Shown here piece by piece: positions 19,398-29,099 of a DNA stretch of 64,000 nt (its first letter is position 1; each line of letters starts with the position of its first letter). The DNA is from Planctomycetaceae bacterium UBA2671 (GTDB lineage Bacteria; Planctomycetota; Planctomycetia; Planctomycetales; Planctomycetaceae), in assembly GCA_002359185.1 (NCBI GenBank), contig DEML01000112.1, positions 11,549 to 75,548 on the forward strand, written 5' to 3'. The notes under the pieces were generated by a model. It had not been told where the DNA came from. It worked only from the letters and a program-made list of their open reading frames with translations, and did not search any database. Made by a program: the position numbers and the translations under genes.

Positions 19398-21365
19398 ATG
19401 CAAAATTTTGGTAACGGGCTTAAGGAAGCATTCCAATATAAATGGTTGCTGGGGCTCAGTATTATCTGCTCGATCTGCGTCGCTTCTCTCTGGAGCGCAA
19501 ACATTGGAGCCTTCTTCCCGATTCTGGAAGTCACGCTCAACGGGCAGTCATTGCAGGAATGGTCTGCTGATAAAATTACAAAATCCGAAGCAGCGATCAC
19601 GCAATATGATAATGAACTCAATGAGATTACTCAGAAGCTTCAGGCCGCTGAGAATGCCAAACAGAGCGAAAATGATTTAAATCAAATCCGTTGGGACCAG
19701 TCTCGGTTGGACTCGCTCAAGTCTGCGGAAATTGATTCGCTATCGTATCACAGGAAATTGCAGCCCTACATCAAGGCATATTGTCCGAAGTCGGCATTCT
19801 CCACAATTGGCATGTTTGTGGTGCTGTTGATGTTGAGTACGGCTTTGAAGCATCTGTTTTTAATGTCGAACATGATGCTCATCTCTTATGTTTCCAATGA
19901 AGTTACTCGAAATATTCGTGCCAAAGTCTTCAACCATGCTCTGGAGTTGGATCGCGGGACATTTGCGTCACATGGCAGTGCAGGAATTCTGGCCCACATC
20001 ACTCATATGTCGGAAATGATGGGGCAAGGGATTATCGGCTTTTATAGTGGTGTCGTTCGAGAACCACTCAAAATCATGTCCTGCCTGGTCGCGGCCTGCT
20101 TTATTTCCTGGCGACTTTTATTAGTTTGTGTGATTGTTACACCAGTCATTGTTTTGATGATCTCCTCTATCATTCGCTCCGTTCGACGCGTTGCCAAACA
20201 GCTTGTCACAGAGTCGACAGGAATGCATCACGTTATTCTTGAGTCGCTGAATTGTATTCAAACGGTTCAGTCTTATTGCATGGAAGAGACGGAGAAAAAG
20301 CGTTTTCAGGCTTCCACAAAAAATATGATGCAGGTCAGTATGAGAGTGACTTTTTATAATGAACTCGCAAAACCAGTCATCGAGTTTTTTGGGCTGAGCA
20401 TGGTCTCAATTGCGATGCTGGCGGGATCTTATCTGGTCTTGGAACAGGAAACACATCTGTGGGGAATTCAACTGCTGGATCGGCCGATGAGTATCTCCGC
20501 CATGTTGGTCTTCTTTTGCCTGCTGATTGGAGCGAGTGATCCCATCCGAAAGATTTCAGGCCTGTTTGGAGTGGTTGGAAACGGAATTGTTGCAGCCGAT
20601 GCGCTGCATGCTTTACTCGATAAGAAATCGAAAGTTCTCAACCCGGCTCAACCAAAATCCCTTCCAAGCCCTCATCGCGAAATTGTGTTTAAGAATATTC
20701 ATTTTGCCTACCATGCAGAAGAATATGTTGTTCGCGATGTGAATCTGAGAATTCCCTACGGTGAAAAAGTTGGGATCATCGGCCCCAATGGAGGGGGAAA
20801 ATCGACTCTCACAAATCTGCTATGTCGTTTTTATGATCCACAAATCGGTGCAGTCAAGATTGATGACCTTGATGTCCGCGAAGTCGCCCTGCACGATTTG
20901 AGGGGACGCATCGCCCTTGTGACTCAGCAAACCGAATTATTTAACGAGTCCATCAGTTACAACATTACCTACGGAACAGACAATGCGACTCAGGAGCAGA
21001 TTGAAGAATCAGCCCGCAAAGCTTTTGCTCACGAATTTATCACCTCACTTCCCCGGGGGTATCAAACTCAAGTCGGCCAGAATGGCCAGATGTTGAGCGG
21101 CGGCCAACGTCAGCGAATCGCATTGGCCCGTGCTTTTCTGAAGAACCCGGAAATCATGATTCTGGATGAAGCCACCAGTCAGATTGACTTGCCTAGTGAG
21201 GAACTGATTCTTCAGGCGATTCGCGAACACACGCAAAATTGTACGGTTCTCTTTGTGACTCACCGCCTTTCCGTTCTGTCGATTGTCGATTCCGTTATGG
21301 AAGTACAGCATGGAAGTGTGACCTATCGCCCAGTGATGCCTCAGGAGCGAAGTCAGGCTGCTTGA
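19398..21365 (+). CDS. ABC exporter, fused membrane and ATPase domains (MsbA type)
   Basis: A 655-residue half-transporter, expected to work as a homodimer that flips a lipid-linked glycan or lipid. TM1 is at about 17-38. Before TM2 (about 135-155) lies an unusual roughly 95-residue periplasmic loop rich in charged residues and heptad-like spacing (KSEAAITQYDNELNEITQKL), predicted coiled coil. TM3-TM6 follow to about 390. The ATPase domain has Walker A GPNGGGKST (about 461-469), Q-loop VTQQTELF, signature LSGGQRQRIAL (about 565), Walker B IMILDEATS (about 586) and H-loop VTHRLS (about 619). All catalytic elements are intact. GGAG lies 9 bases before the ATG. Its place in the glycosyltransferase island suggests glycan export. 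Confidence 0.92.
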   Translation: MQNFGNGLKEAFQYKWLLGLSIICSICVASLWSANIGAFFPILEVTLNGQSLQEWSADKITKSEAAITQYDNELNEITQKLQAAENAKQSENDLNQIRWDQSRLDSLKSAEIDSLSYHRKLQPYIKAYCPKSAFSTIGMFVVLLMLSTALKHLFLMSNMMLISYVSNEVTRNIRAKVFNHALELDRGTFASHGSAGILAHITHMSEMMGQGIIGFYSGVVREPLKIMSCLVAACFISWRLLLVCVIVTPVIVLMISSIIRSVRRVAKQLVTESTGMHHVILESLNCIQTVQSYCMEETEKKRFQASTKNMMQVSMRVTFYNELAKPVIEFFGLSMVSIAMLAGSYLVLEQETHLWGIQLLDRPMSISAMLVFFCLLIGASDPIRKISGLFGVVGNGIVAADALHALLDKKSKVLNPAQPKSLPSPHREIVFKNIHFAYHAEEYVVRDVNLRIPYGEKVGIIGPNGGGKSTLTNLLCRFYDPQIGAVKIDDLDVREVALHDLRGRIALVTQQTELFNESISYNITYGTDNATQEQIEESARKAFAHEFITSLPRGYQTQVGQNGQMLSGGQRQRIALARAFLKNPEIMILDEATSQIDLPSEELILQAIREHTQNCTVLFVTHRLSVLSIVDSVMEVQHGSVTYRPVMPQERSQAA

Positions 21366-21418
21366 GTTTCGCAGTCCATGGATTCTCGTATACACCCTGC
21401 TTTGTTTTGAAATTGAAC

Positions 21419-21449
21419 CGCAGATAAACGCGGATTAATACTATCTGCG
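21419..21449. terminator. Hairpin between convergent genes
   Basis: CGCAGATA (21419-21426) and TATCTGCG (21442-21449) are perfect 8-bp arms with a 15-base loop. The hairpin lies 54 bases after the ABC exporter stop and 15 bases past the stop of the convergent gene on the other strand, a good position for a shared terminator. No long T-run follows on either strand. Confidence 0.4.
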
Positions 21450-21464
21450 TCTCCATCGAGCATC

Positions 21465-22520
21465 TTAGATTTGTTCGAGTTGAAGTAGAAATCGTTCGAG
21501 GGGTTTGAGGCGTCGCTTGGAGAACCGCCCGTTGTCATAGTATAGCTCCAGGAATTTGACGTTCTCTTCCAGTAGATCCGATTGACCATCAAACATTTGA
21601 ATTCCCTGTTCGATGTAGGGGAGGAGTGGAGCATGATCGGGTACATTGATTATGTGGGGCGGCAGCGGCACAAATAACTCGACATTGGACATGTCTGTCG
21701 AAAGCATGACGGATTTGGCATAAACGGCTTCATAATGCCGATAGGTCCAGCGCGCAAATCCTGTCGGCACCAATGCAACTTTTGAATGACATAGCTGATT
21801 AAAGTACGAATAGAAGTTGTATCTTCGAGAAGCCAGGTAAGGACTCAAGTCGCCGTCCTCCTGCTCAAATGTTTTTATGAGTCTCCGATTAGTTCCATCG
21901 AATCCCCCTTCAAAGCGATATGGAAAATCCTTTGCCATGACTTCCGAGAGCCATTCCAGACGCTGATTATAATCCCGACTGGATCCTTCCGTGGATGTCT
22001 GTAATCTCGTTGGAGCTCCAATAAAGAACAGATCGATATTTCGCTGGGAGCGTTTTCCGAAGATCGCTTCCATCATGGCTTTCCAGCGAAGACACTGCTG
22101 GAGTTTTTTCTTGCGATATGTGGGTAAGGTCCCCAGGCGAAAGGAATGAGTATGACTTCGATCCACATGAGTTTTGAGCACCAGATCGGTCAGCGATCTG
22201 AGGAATTCCTGTTGCTCCTGCGTTTCATTAAACCACCAGCAGTCCGACTCATCAAATAACACCGCTTTCTGGTAGTGAATCCCGCTGAGTTGATCTTTAT
22301 TGAGTGAACTGGGCGTCTCTATTAACAGGAATTCTGTGGAGATCTTTCTGTGTTGATCCAACTGTGCAGAATTCAAAGCCAGTAATTCATGGTCTGAATA
22401 ATAGACCTTCAAAAACTGGAATAACGGAGAATTGCTCAAGCCTCCTTTGCGATAGCAAAGATCGCTGCCCAGTAAGACAAATTTATACACCAAAGAATTC
22501 CTGCTCATTAAGTTCGACAC
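21465..22520 (-). CDS. Unassigned protein in the glycan island, possible exostosin-like transferase
   Basis: I do not firmly recognise this 351-residue protein. It has no signal peptide or membrane span. The C-terminal third, SYFNQLCHSKVALVPTGFAR followed by TYRHYEAVYAKSVMLSTDMS, resembles the donor-binding half of GT-B enzymes and exostosin-like proteins, where a conserved Ser/Lys-x-CLxPxG and an E-A precede a segment on a limited supply of sites. The middle has KRSQRNIDLFFIGAPTRLQ, which would be the first strand of such a domain. The start is GTG 22520 or ATG 22508. It lies between the exporter and the GT39-like gene, opposite to both, so a role in the same glycan is plausible. Alternative: a sulfotransferase or an unrelated sugar-modifying protein. 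Confidence 0.5.
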   Translation of the reverse strand: MSNLMSRNSLVYKFVLLGSDLCYRKGGLSNSPLFQFLKVYYSDHELLALNSAQLDQHRKISTEFLLIETPSSLNKDQLSGIHYQKAVLFDESDCWWFNETQEQQEFLRSLTDLVLKTHVDRSHTHSFRLGTLPTYRKKKLQQCLRWKAMMEAIFGKRSQRNIDLFFIGAPTRLQTSTEGSSRDYNQRLEWLSEVMAKDFPYRFEGGFDGTNRRLIKTFEQEDGDLSPYLASRRYNFYSYFNQLCHSKVALVPTGFARWTYRHYEAVYAKSVMLSTDMSNVELFVPLPPHIINVPDHAPLLPYIEQGIQMFDGQSDLLEENVKFLELYYDNGRFSKRRLKPLERFLLQLEQI

Positions 22521-22700
22521 ACAACGCTTCTCATCGAAACACGATAATGATCTCGTCAGGAATTCAACAAGTCGTATTTACCCGTCAATCCTACTTCACT
22601 TCGGAATACCTATTGATGAATCATCATTGGTGATCTACAAGCCTTTATAAAATGTTTACCGATAGTGGTTACGGAATTATAAGCTGAGGATCATTAGGCA

Positions 22701-24425
22701 ATGGAATCAGAGCCGTCAAAAAATAGAGGGGATCTATCCCTTGATTCGCCTGTGAAATTTCCGAATTCATTCGCAATTTCTTCAGAAGATAAGACAACGA
22801 GTTCTGTTCAGTGGAAATTGATTGGAATGTTTCTGGTCTTTGGCCTGTTACTTCGCTTCAGCCGGTTTTTGATGCAGTTTCCTTTGTGGGAGGATGAAGC
22901 GTTCCTGTGTGCCAATCTGATCAGCCGAAACTATTTTCAACTTCTTGAGCCGTTGCAGTATCATCAAGTATCGCCAGTCTTCTTTCTGTGGATCCAGCTG
23001 ACGGTTGTCAAGATTTTTGGGTATCATGAATTTTCTCTGCGAATGTTTCCGTTTCTTTGCAGTCTGGCCAGTCTCGGGCTGTATTATCATGTTGCAAAAC
23101 GTTTGCTATCCGGGCATGCACTGGTTATTGCCATTGGGATTTTCACAGTCGCCTATCCGAATATTCGGTATGCAGCTGAAGCGAAACAATACTCCTCGGA
23201 TCTCCTGGTCGGCTTGATTTTTCTGGCTATCATTCTGGAATGGTGGAGATCAGCCAGCTCCCATGATTCGATCCATAGTCAACACTCAAATCGCTGGTTG
23301 TGGGGATTGCTAGTTTTCACTCCGTTTGGACTGGGACTCTCCTACCCTGCAGTTTTCGCAGCCGGGGCTGCGAGTCTGTTTTCGGGGATTGTGATCCTTC
23401 GAAATGCTCTCGCGCAGCGTTCTCTATTTTCAGTCAAGAGCCTGGTTCCGTGGCTGATTTGGAATGTCGTACTCGTGAGCAGCTTTTTACTGATCATGTC
23501 CCTGGCTGCTCGTGGTCAAAACGAAAGTGAACTCGATTGGATGGGTGATTATTGGAAAGACACATTTCCACCCATGAGTACACCTGCTGAACTTCCTGGC
23601 TGGCTTCTGAAAATTCATGCTGGTTCGTTACTCGCGTTTCCTGTTGGTGGCGAGCATGGTGCCAGTTCACTGACTTTGATCTCCTTGATAGCCGGAGCTG
23701 TTTTGATCTGGAGGAAGCAAAAACTGTTGGCTGTCTTATTGTTTTCTCCAGCGATGCTCCATCTGATAGCAGCCGGGCTGGAGCGTTATCCTTATGGAGG
23801 GCACGTGAAGTTTTCCATGCACATGGGAGCGATGGTCTGTTTGGTTTCCGGGTTAGGAGCAGCCTGGATTATGGCTGAAGTCGGGAACCGGTTAGGGGTT
23901 CCCCGGAAAAGCATGGCTTTGGCAATTCTGTATCTTTTCACAATCGGAGGTGGAAGTCTCGCACGGGATATTGCCTACCCTTACAAAACGGAATCGGACA
24001 TGCGTGCGCGAGCGTTCGCTCGATGGTTCTGGTCTCATGCAGAGTTTCAAGGTGAAGTCGCCTGTGTAGAGAATGATCTGGGAGTTATTCTCACACCTGA
24101 TGCTCATACGGAATTGAGCTGGGCTGCCATGTATCGCGTCAATAAAGAAATTTACGGTCCTTCAGAGACGGAACGACGAGACTTTTCCCAAGTCTCAGCG
24201 GAGAAGCCACTTCGCTGCGTAATCTATCGGGTTCCTCATTTTGCGTTCGACCAGATTCGATACGATGAATGGCTGCAGGAGATGCAGCTTGAGTATGAAC
24301 TCATCGATACCGAACGACTTGAGTTTCCGCGATTTGGAAAACACGAATCCGCTCGTACCCGAGATGTTGCATTGACGATTGATTTTATCGACGTTTTTAG
24401 ATTCATTCCTCGATCGAAGAACTAA
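22701..24425 (+). CDS. GT39/PMT-like multi-pass glycosyltransferase
   Basis: A 574-residue membrane protein with about 9-11 hydrophobic spans (first at about 36-55, IGMFLVFGLLLRFSRFLM). The first outer loop holds WEDEAFLCANLISRNYFQLL, matching the D/E-E-A loop of GT-C enzymes (dolichyl- or undecaprenyl-phosphate-sugar dependent, family 39 or ArnT-like), where the acidic residues coordinate the lipid-phosphate. Following spans carry AAEAKQYSSDLLVGLIFL, the family K-x-Y-S motif. The C-terminal 130 residues form a soluble outer domain. It would use a polyprenyl-phosphate sugar at the outer face of the cytoplasmic membrane. It is the last gene of the island and is followed by repeat and IS relic DNA. 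Confidence 0.82.
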   Translation: MESEPSKNRGDLSLDSPVKFPNSFAISSEDKTTSSVQWKLIGMFLVFGLLLRFSRFLMQFPLWEDEAFLCANLISRNYFQLLEPLQYHQVSPVFFLWIQLTVVKIFGYHEFSLRMFPFLCSLASLGLYYHVAKRLLSGHALVIAIGIFTVAYPNIRYAAEAKQYSSDLLVGLIFLAIILEWWRSASSHDSIHSQHSNRWLWGLLVFTPFGLGLSYPAVFAAGAASLFSGIVILRNALAQRSLFSVKSLVPWLIWNVVLVSSFLLIMSLAARGQNESELDWMGDYWKDTFPPMSTPAELPGWLLKIHAGSLLAFPVGGEHGASSLTLISLIAGAVLIWRKQKLLAVLLFSPAMLHLIAAGLERYPYGGHVKFSMHMGAMVCLVSGLGAAWIMAEVGNRLGVPRKSMALAILYLFTIGGGSLARDIAYPYKTESDMRARAFARWFWSHAEFQGEVACVENDLGVILTPDAHTELSWAAMYRVNKEIYGPSETERRDFSQVSAEKPLRCVIYRVPHFAFDQIRYDEWLQEMQLEYELIDTERLEFPRFGKHESARTRDVALTIDFIDVFRFIPRSKN

Positions 24426-24540
24426 TCCAGGGAATTATGTTGAATTATCCAACACGACGTCTGCTTAACAGAGATTAAACCGAGCCAAGTTATCATTCTC
24501 GATCGGGTATTAGTCAATTCTGTGAGAAGTGGAGATGCTA

Positions 24541-24603
24541 CTGCAGTATGCAGATTACTGTAGTGGCTTTTGATGGTTTGAGCCCTATTTTCTAAAGTCG
24601 ACG
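24541..24603. repeat. Roughly 90-bp hairpin repeat, truncated copy 1 of 4
   Basis: Starts CTGCAGTATGCAG and continues ATTACTGTAGTGGCTTTTGA, then GAGCCCTATTTT, matching copies at 30531, 45841 and 54005, but it stops matching at about 24600. The right arm (CCGCTAC) and the tail are missing, and an IS110-type fragment begins 24 bases further on, so the truncation probably came with that element. Confidence 0.7.
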
Positions 24604-24626
24604 TTTATCGCATCATTTAAAGGATT

Positions 24627-24784
24627 GCGATTGCTCGAAATGGTCAGTTTTCGTGCATGTTGATCGATGCCGAGAAAGAGCATGGTGGTCTTCCTTTAAG
24701 AAAGAGAAAGAGTGATTGTATCTCCCCAGCAATAGGAATATCGCAATTCCCATAATAAGCAACTCTATCATCGGCATCAAAGGG
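24627..24784 (-). mobile_element. IS110-like left-end fragment, copy 1
   Basis: On the minus strand ATG 24683 begins MLFLGIDQHARKLTISSN, matching the start of IS110-family DEDD transposases, whose first catalytic Asp is the D of G-I-D. The match to the family is lost after about 18 codons. About 100 non-coding bases precede the ATG. The whole unit is repeated at 40718-40868 with the same two limits (CGAAATG inside the transposase start and ATCAAAGG at the outer end). No target duplication could be assigned. The identification of the family rests on the short N-terminal match. Confidence 0.6.
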
Positions 24785-24790
24785 CAAACA

Positions 24791-26053
24791 CTACCTGATG
24801 AGCTCATGAATCGGGCTGTGGGCTGGATCAGCAAGAGGAAGTTCGCGTCCGTTAATATTAAAGGAGGAGGACGAATCGAGGCCAACTGCAGAAAGATATG
24901 TGTGAAACAGATCTCCATGATTCACTTCACGATCAATCACCTGTGTTCCGTTGTCGTTGGTTTTACCAATCACAGCTCCTGGCTGAATCCCCGCTCCCCC
25001 AAGGCAAATTGACCACGCAGTACCCCAGTGGTCGCGACCATAGCGGACATTGATTTTTGGTGTTCGTCCGAACTCAGACATTACGACGACCAGCGTCGAG
25101 GAGAGTTGTCCTCTCTCGTGCAAGTCGTTGATGAGACAGGAAAAGGGTGTATCGAATTCCGCCAACTGTTCGAGATGAAAATTGAAATTTTCATTGTGTG
25201 TATCGTAGTTCGTGTGAGAGACCTGCACATAAGGGACATCGTTTTCAAGCATCCGTCGAGCCATCAGGCAATGCTGTCCGAAATCATGATTTCCGTAGCG
25301 GACGTGATCAGCTTCTGGTTCCTTCGTGAGGTCGAAGACTTCACGACGATCCATCAACTGCATTGCTTGTTCGTAGCTTTGAGTGTAAAGATCCGTCTCT
25401 GCAGTCCTGCGCATCGAGAGGAATCGTTCATTGGCCCGCCGTTGAAAGGCGTGCCTCATTTGATCTGCCTCTGATAGCAGAGATTCGTGACGTGTGGAGT
25501 TGGCGGGGGGCTTCCCATCAGCTCCCACACTGGCAAAACGCGGGCCGAGGTAAGCAGCATCACGACTACGTCCGCCGCCGGGGATACGGATGTTTCCTGG
25601 CAAGGGGCTGTTGGATCGTTCAAGAGATCGGGCGGTGACGGCTCCCAGGTGTGGAAACTCAAGACCAGGCATTTGGTTACGACCATACTGCATCTGATAT
25701 GAACCTTTGCCATGATCGCCGTTGCGGGTATTGATGCTGCGAATCAGGGAGAGTTTATCCATGTGCTGGGCTGTCTTTGGCAGCAGTTCGGAAATGTGAA
25801 TCCCCGGTACAGCTGTCGGTATCGCACGAAAAGGGCCGCCAGTGTTTGTCATTGGCTTGGGATCCCATGACTCAAGCTGACTCACTCCTCCCGACAGAAA
25901 CACGACGAGCATCTGCTTATTCTGCTGGGAGAGTCCCGCTGTCAAACTCTGAGGAAGCGTAGCACCGAGCCCAATCGCTCCTCCCATGATGCCTAGAAAC
26001 CCTCTTCGGGCCATTTGGTGTTCGACACTACCACACATTGCGAAGGACTTCAT
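24791..26053 (-). CDS. DUF1501 protein, downstream partner of a DUF1549 gene
   Basis: A 420-residue DUF1501 protein. N-terminus: KSFAMCGSVEHQMARRGFLG with a twin-arginine-like A-R-R-G-F-L-G. Landmarks: [107 protein letters not shown] and HWGTAWSICLGGAGI. The Asp, Glu and His residues that would bind metal in the sulfatase-like fold are kept. It starts 55 bases after the stop of the DUF1549/1553 gene, in the same direction, the canonical pairing; the stop lies next to the IS110 fragment. Exported by Tat, function unknown. Confidence 0.92.
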   Translation of the reverse strand: MKSFAMCGSVEHQMARRGFLGIMGGAIGLGATLPQSLTAGLSQQNKQMLVVFLSGGVSQLESWDPKPMTNTGGPFRAIPTAVPGIHISELLPKTAQHMDKLSLIRSINTRNGDHGKGSYQMQYGRNQMPGLEFPHLGAVTARSLERSNSPLPGNIRIPGGGRSRDAAYLGPRFASVGADGKPPANSTRHESLLSEADQMRHAFQRRANERFLSMRRTAETDLYTQSYEQAMQLMDRREVFDLTKEPEADHVRYGNHDFGQHCLMARRMLENDVPYVQVSHTNYDTHNENFNFHLEQLAEFDTPFSCLINDLHERGQLSSTLVVVMSEFGRTPKINVRYGRDHWGTAWSICLGGAGIQPGAVIGKTNDNGTQVIDREVNHGDLFHTYLSAVGLDSSSSFNINGRELPLADPAHSPIHELIR

Positions 26054-26108
26054 CGTGCATTTCCCTATTGGTGAATTCTAAACCTCAGCGGTATTGAAAT
26101 CGCTTCTT

Positions 26109-28982
26109 TTAATGTTGGAACCGAAACTCAGCGGAAGTCATCAACCCCCAACAAAGTTCCTGGACGGCCTGAGCTTTGGCATCTGGACGAGTCTCAATGT
26201 ACGACCTCACATCGGCGATCTCGTCATTCGTGGGAATACGGGTCAATACGCTGAGGTACATTTCACGAGTCAATTCATCGATGCTCTCTGTGGCAATGAG
26301 ATGTTCGGCCAGATTACCACCTCCAGGGATGAGCCAGGTGCGTAGTTCATTACCGTTAGCAGCAAACAGTGACTGATCGGGAGTCGCGAAGAAGTCCCAC
26401 TGAGGTTGACCAGCAGCGGCTCCGTAGAGAGTAACGAACTTATCGATAGTTCCCTGCAGAGAAGTCTTCAGAGCAGCATTGATTGCCGTTTGGCGTGCCT
26501 CTTGATCCTTTGCCGTTTGAGAAGAATCTTCCTTGACAGGCATTTCTTTATCGACTTTGGCGATGGCTGATGATTGCAATCGTTTGTATTGTCCGCTGGC
26601 TATCAGCATGCTCATTGCGAATTGCTCGGGGGAAAGCGAATCCAGGCTGGCCACATGGGCTCTGGCAGTTGCAGCATCAACGATTTCTCCCCAAATTGTA
26701 TCGTGTGCAGAGTGCGCCTTGAGCAGGCTTTCCTGATTAGCCACCTGTTTCTGCGTGAGTTGCTTTCCCTGCTCCTGCAATGTTGCTAGTGATTGTTTGG
26801 CCTGTTCCACCTGCTTTGTTGATTCAACCAAAGTGGCCTGGAGCAGGTCCAGTTTTGTTTTCTGTTCTTTGACATTGATCTGCGATTTCGTGACATCAGC
26901 ACTGATCCGTCCGAGGCTTTGTGAGAGCAATTCTACGGCTTCTTTGACTTTAGGATCATCAGGAATGGCCAGGCTGGTCTCTTTGGCCTTGGTAATGGAT
27001 TCCGCCAGGGTCGAGTGTAGTTTTTGAATCGCAACCATTTCCTTGGATGCTTCATCAAACACTTTCTGTTGGGACCCAACTGCCGTCATTGCTTGCTTTT
27101 TCTGGGTCTCAAGTTCAGCGAGGTTTTGCTGAACCTTAGTAATAGTTGCTACATTTGTAGCGAGATCCTGTTCTCCATTTACGATCACTTGTTTTAGCAT
27201 AGCGATCTGCTGTAAGGATTCACCATAAGCGATGATGATCTCGAGGAACTGAACGTCACTGAGTGCCTGGTTCGCTTGATGACGAAGCGATTTGGCTTGT
27301 TCTCGCATCGAAAATAACTCGTCCCGCTTCGCTCTTACTTGATTTTCATAGGGTATCCTGGATGAAATTGCCGCATCGGCTGCAGCCGTTTTCTCCTTCA
27401 AAATATTCTCTGAGTCAACGAGCGTCTGACTCTCCCCCTTGATTGCTTCCTGCTGTTTCTGGAGCTCCACGGAATGCTCTGTAACGCGTTTCTGAATAAT
27501 TTCCAGAGCCGCTGCCAATTCTTTGTCGTCCTTCAAGCTCTCGACGGCAGCAATTGTCGATTCCTGCGATTTCAAGAGTACCGCATATTTTATCTGACGA
27601 TTCTCGATATCCTGCTGACGAGTCTTCACTTTGGACTCAGCTGCATCGCGAACTTTTTGTGCTTCGACCACTTGCTTCAATGCAGCAGCTTCGGCATCAC
27701 TGAAAGGCTTGGCTACGGCAACAGCTTTATCAAGTTCTTCCAAAGCGGTCTGGACGCGTGAGTCAGCTTGAGCCGCCTGTTCGGAGGCTTTATTGGCAGT
27801 AGCCTTCGCTGCATTAATTTGTTGTTTTGCATTTTCAATCGATGGCTGCATTTCTGGCAACCGAAACGACCGCTGATACGCTTCAGTCAGAACGAGTTCC
27901 CGTAGAAGCCATTTGATGTCGTAATTGGCAGAGACAAATTCTCGCGATAATAAATCAAGGACTTCGGGCTGTAACGGAGGGTTGTCCGAATGATGAAGAT
28001 CGACGGGATGAACAATTCCTCGTCCAAACAGATGTGCCCAAAGTCGGTTGACAATGTTTCGATTAAAGGCTGGAGCCGGTGACTCCAGGACAATTTTTGC
28101 AAGTTGCTCGCGTCGACTTATTGCAGGGACCGAACGAACGTTTTTCGCCGGAGCAACGGCATACTGTTCTGCAGGCTTCAGTGTCACCTCCACCAGTTCG
28201 TCTGCCTGTGGAGCACGCGGACCAATCACTCCCTCTCGCTCGGTGAAGACCGACTTGAAACTCGCTTCTCCGGTTGCCTGTTCGGCAATCAATGCAGGTT
28301 TTTTCTTGTCCGGTTGAAAGAGATTCGACCGCACAAAAAACGCCTGCAGACCGTAATAGTCTTCTTGATGATAGTCATCAATGAGTGGATGATTGTGACA
28401 CTGTGCACATTGAAGATCGACGCCATAAAAAACACGTCCAACATCACGGGTCAACAAATGTGGCTCAACATCCCTCTCCAGAAAGAATGCAGAAGCAGAC
28501 CGGTTCTGTTCATTGGTCCCATCCGCTGAGAGTATTTCACGTACAATTTCCAAATAAGATCGATTCTCGCGAAACGCAGATTCGAGATAGGATCGGAATT
28601 CTTCGCTTTTGACATGTTTCCCACCACGTCGTTCCATCAGCATCACATCGAATACAATGGCCATGTGACGCGAATATTCGTCGGAAGAGAGGAGCCGGTC
28701 AACAAGAGCAGTTCGACGATCGGGTTTGCTGTCAGCCAGAAACGCTTCAACTTCAGTCCTGTTAGGGATGCGTCCGATGAGGTCCAGGTACACTCGTCTG
28801 ATGAATGTAAAATCGTCAGATTGATCTGCTATTGGACCAATCTGATTTTGACTGATGAGGTCGTCAACTTGCTTATGTAGTGGCGTATTCTCGACAGATT
28901 CTTGCGCGTCAACTGGAGAAATCGGCAACGAGCAGACAAACAGGAGTAAGGGGACGACTCGACTCATCATGGGCAAGTTCAC
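26109..28982 (-). CDS. DUF1549/DUF1553 cytochrome with a long coiled-coil insertion
   Basis: A 957-residue secreted protein (signal about 1-27, VVPLLLFVCSLPISPVDAQE). DUF1549 covers about 33-240: RRVYLDLIGRIPNRTEVEAF and one heme motif CAQCH (C192, C195, H196) with NHPLIDDYHQEDYYGL. There is no N-terminal PSCyt1 module, so only one heme is expected. DUF1553 begins at about 290 (NRNIVNRLWAHLFGRGIVHP) and is interrupted after the ELVLTEAYQRSF motif at about 380. A Lys/Glu/Gln/Ala-rich segment of about 390 residues follows (to about 770) with clear heptad spacing, predicted to be long antiparallel coiled coil. DUF1553 then resumes (LSPEQFAMSMLIASGQYK) and ends with AEFRFQH. The coil probably projects the two halves apart or forms a stalk. 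Partner: the DUF1501 gene downstream. Confidence 0.9.
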   Translation of the reverse strand: MNLPMMSRVVPLLLFVCSLPISPVDAQESVENTPLHKQVDDLISQNQIGPIADQSDDFTFIRRVYLDLIGRIPNRTEVEAFLADSKPDRRTALVDRLLSSDEYSRHMAIVFDVMLMERRGGKHVKSEEFRSYLESAFRENRSYLEIVREILSADGTNEQNRSASAFFLERDVEPHLLTRDVGRVFYGVDLQCAQCHNHPLIDDYHQEDYYGLQAFFVRSNLFQPDKKKPALIAEQATGEASFKSVFTEREGVIGPRAPQADELVEVTLKPAEQYAVAPAKNVRSVPAISRREQLAKIVLESPAPAFNRNIVNRLWAHLFGRGIVHPVDLHHSDNPPLQPEVLDLLSREFVSANYDIKWLLRELVLTEAYQRSFRLPEMQPSIENAKQQINAAKATANKASEQAAQADSRVQTALEELDKAVAVAKPFSDAEAAALKQVVEAQKVRDAAESKVKTRQQDIENRQIKYAVLLKSQESTIAAVESLKDDKELAAALEIIQKRVTEHSVELQKQQEAIKGESQTLVDSENILKEKTAAADAAISSRIPYENQVRAKRDELFSMREQAKSLRHQANQALSDVQFLEIIIAYGESLQQIAMLKQVIVNGEQDLATNVATITKVQQNLAELETQKKQAMTAVGSQQKVFDEASKEMVAIQKLHSTLAESITKAKETSLAIPDDPKVKEAVELLSQSLGRISADVTKSQINVKEQKTKLDLLQATLVESTKQVEQAKQSLATLQEQGKQLTQKQVANQESLLKAHSAHDTIWGEIVDAATARAHVASLDSLSPEQFAMSMLIASGQYKRLQSSAIAKVDKEMPVKEDSSQTAKDQEARQTAINAALKTSLQGTIDKFVTLYGAAAGQPQWDFFATPDQSLFAANGNELRTWLIPGGGNLAEHLIATESIDELTREMYLSVLTRIPTNDEIADVRSYIETRPDAKAQAVQELCWGLMTSAEFRFQH

Positions 28983-29099
28983 TTTGAGGAAGCAGTGTCT
29001 GGAGGCTCTCGTCGCGGTTGATCTAACGAGACATCAACTAAGGTTGATGCCTTAAACACTAACTTCTAAAGCGATGGTCGTCAATTATAATTAAGGATT

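Noticed and set aside
24627..24784. Functional IS110 transposase
   Set aside because: Only about 18 codons match the family; the catalytic body is absent.
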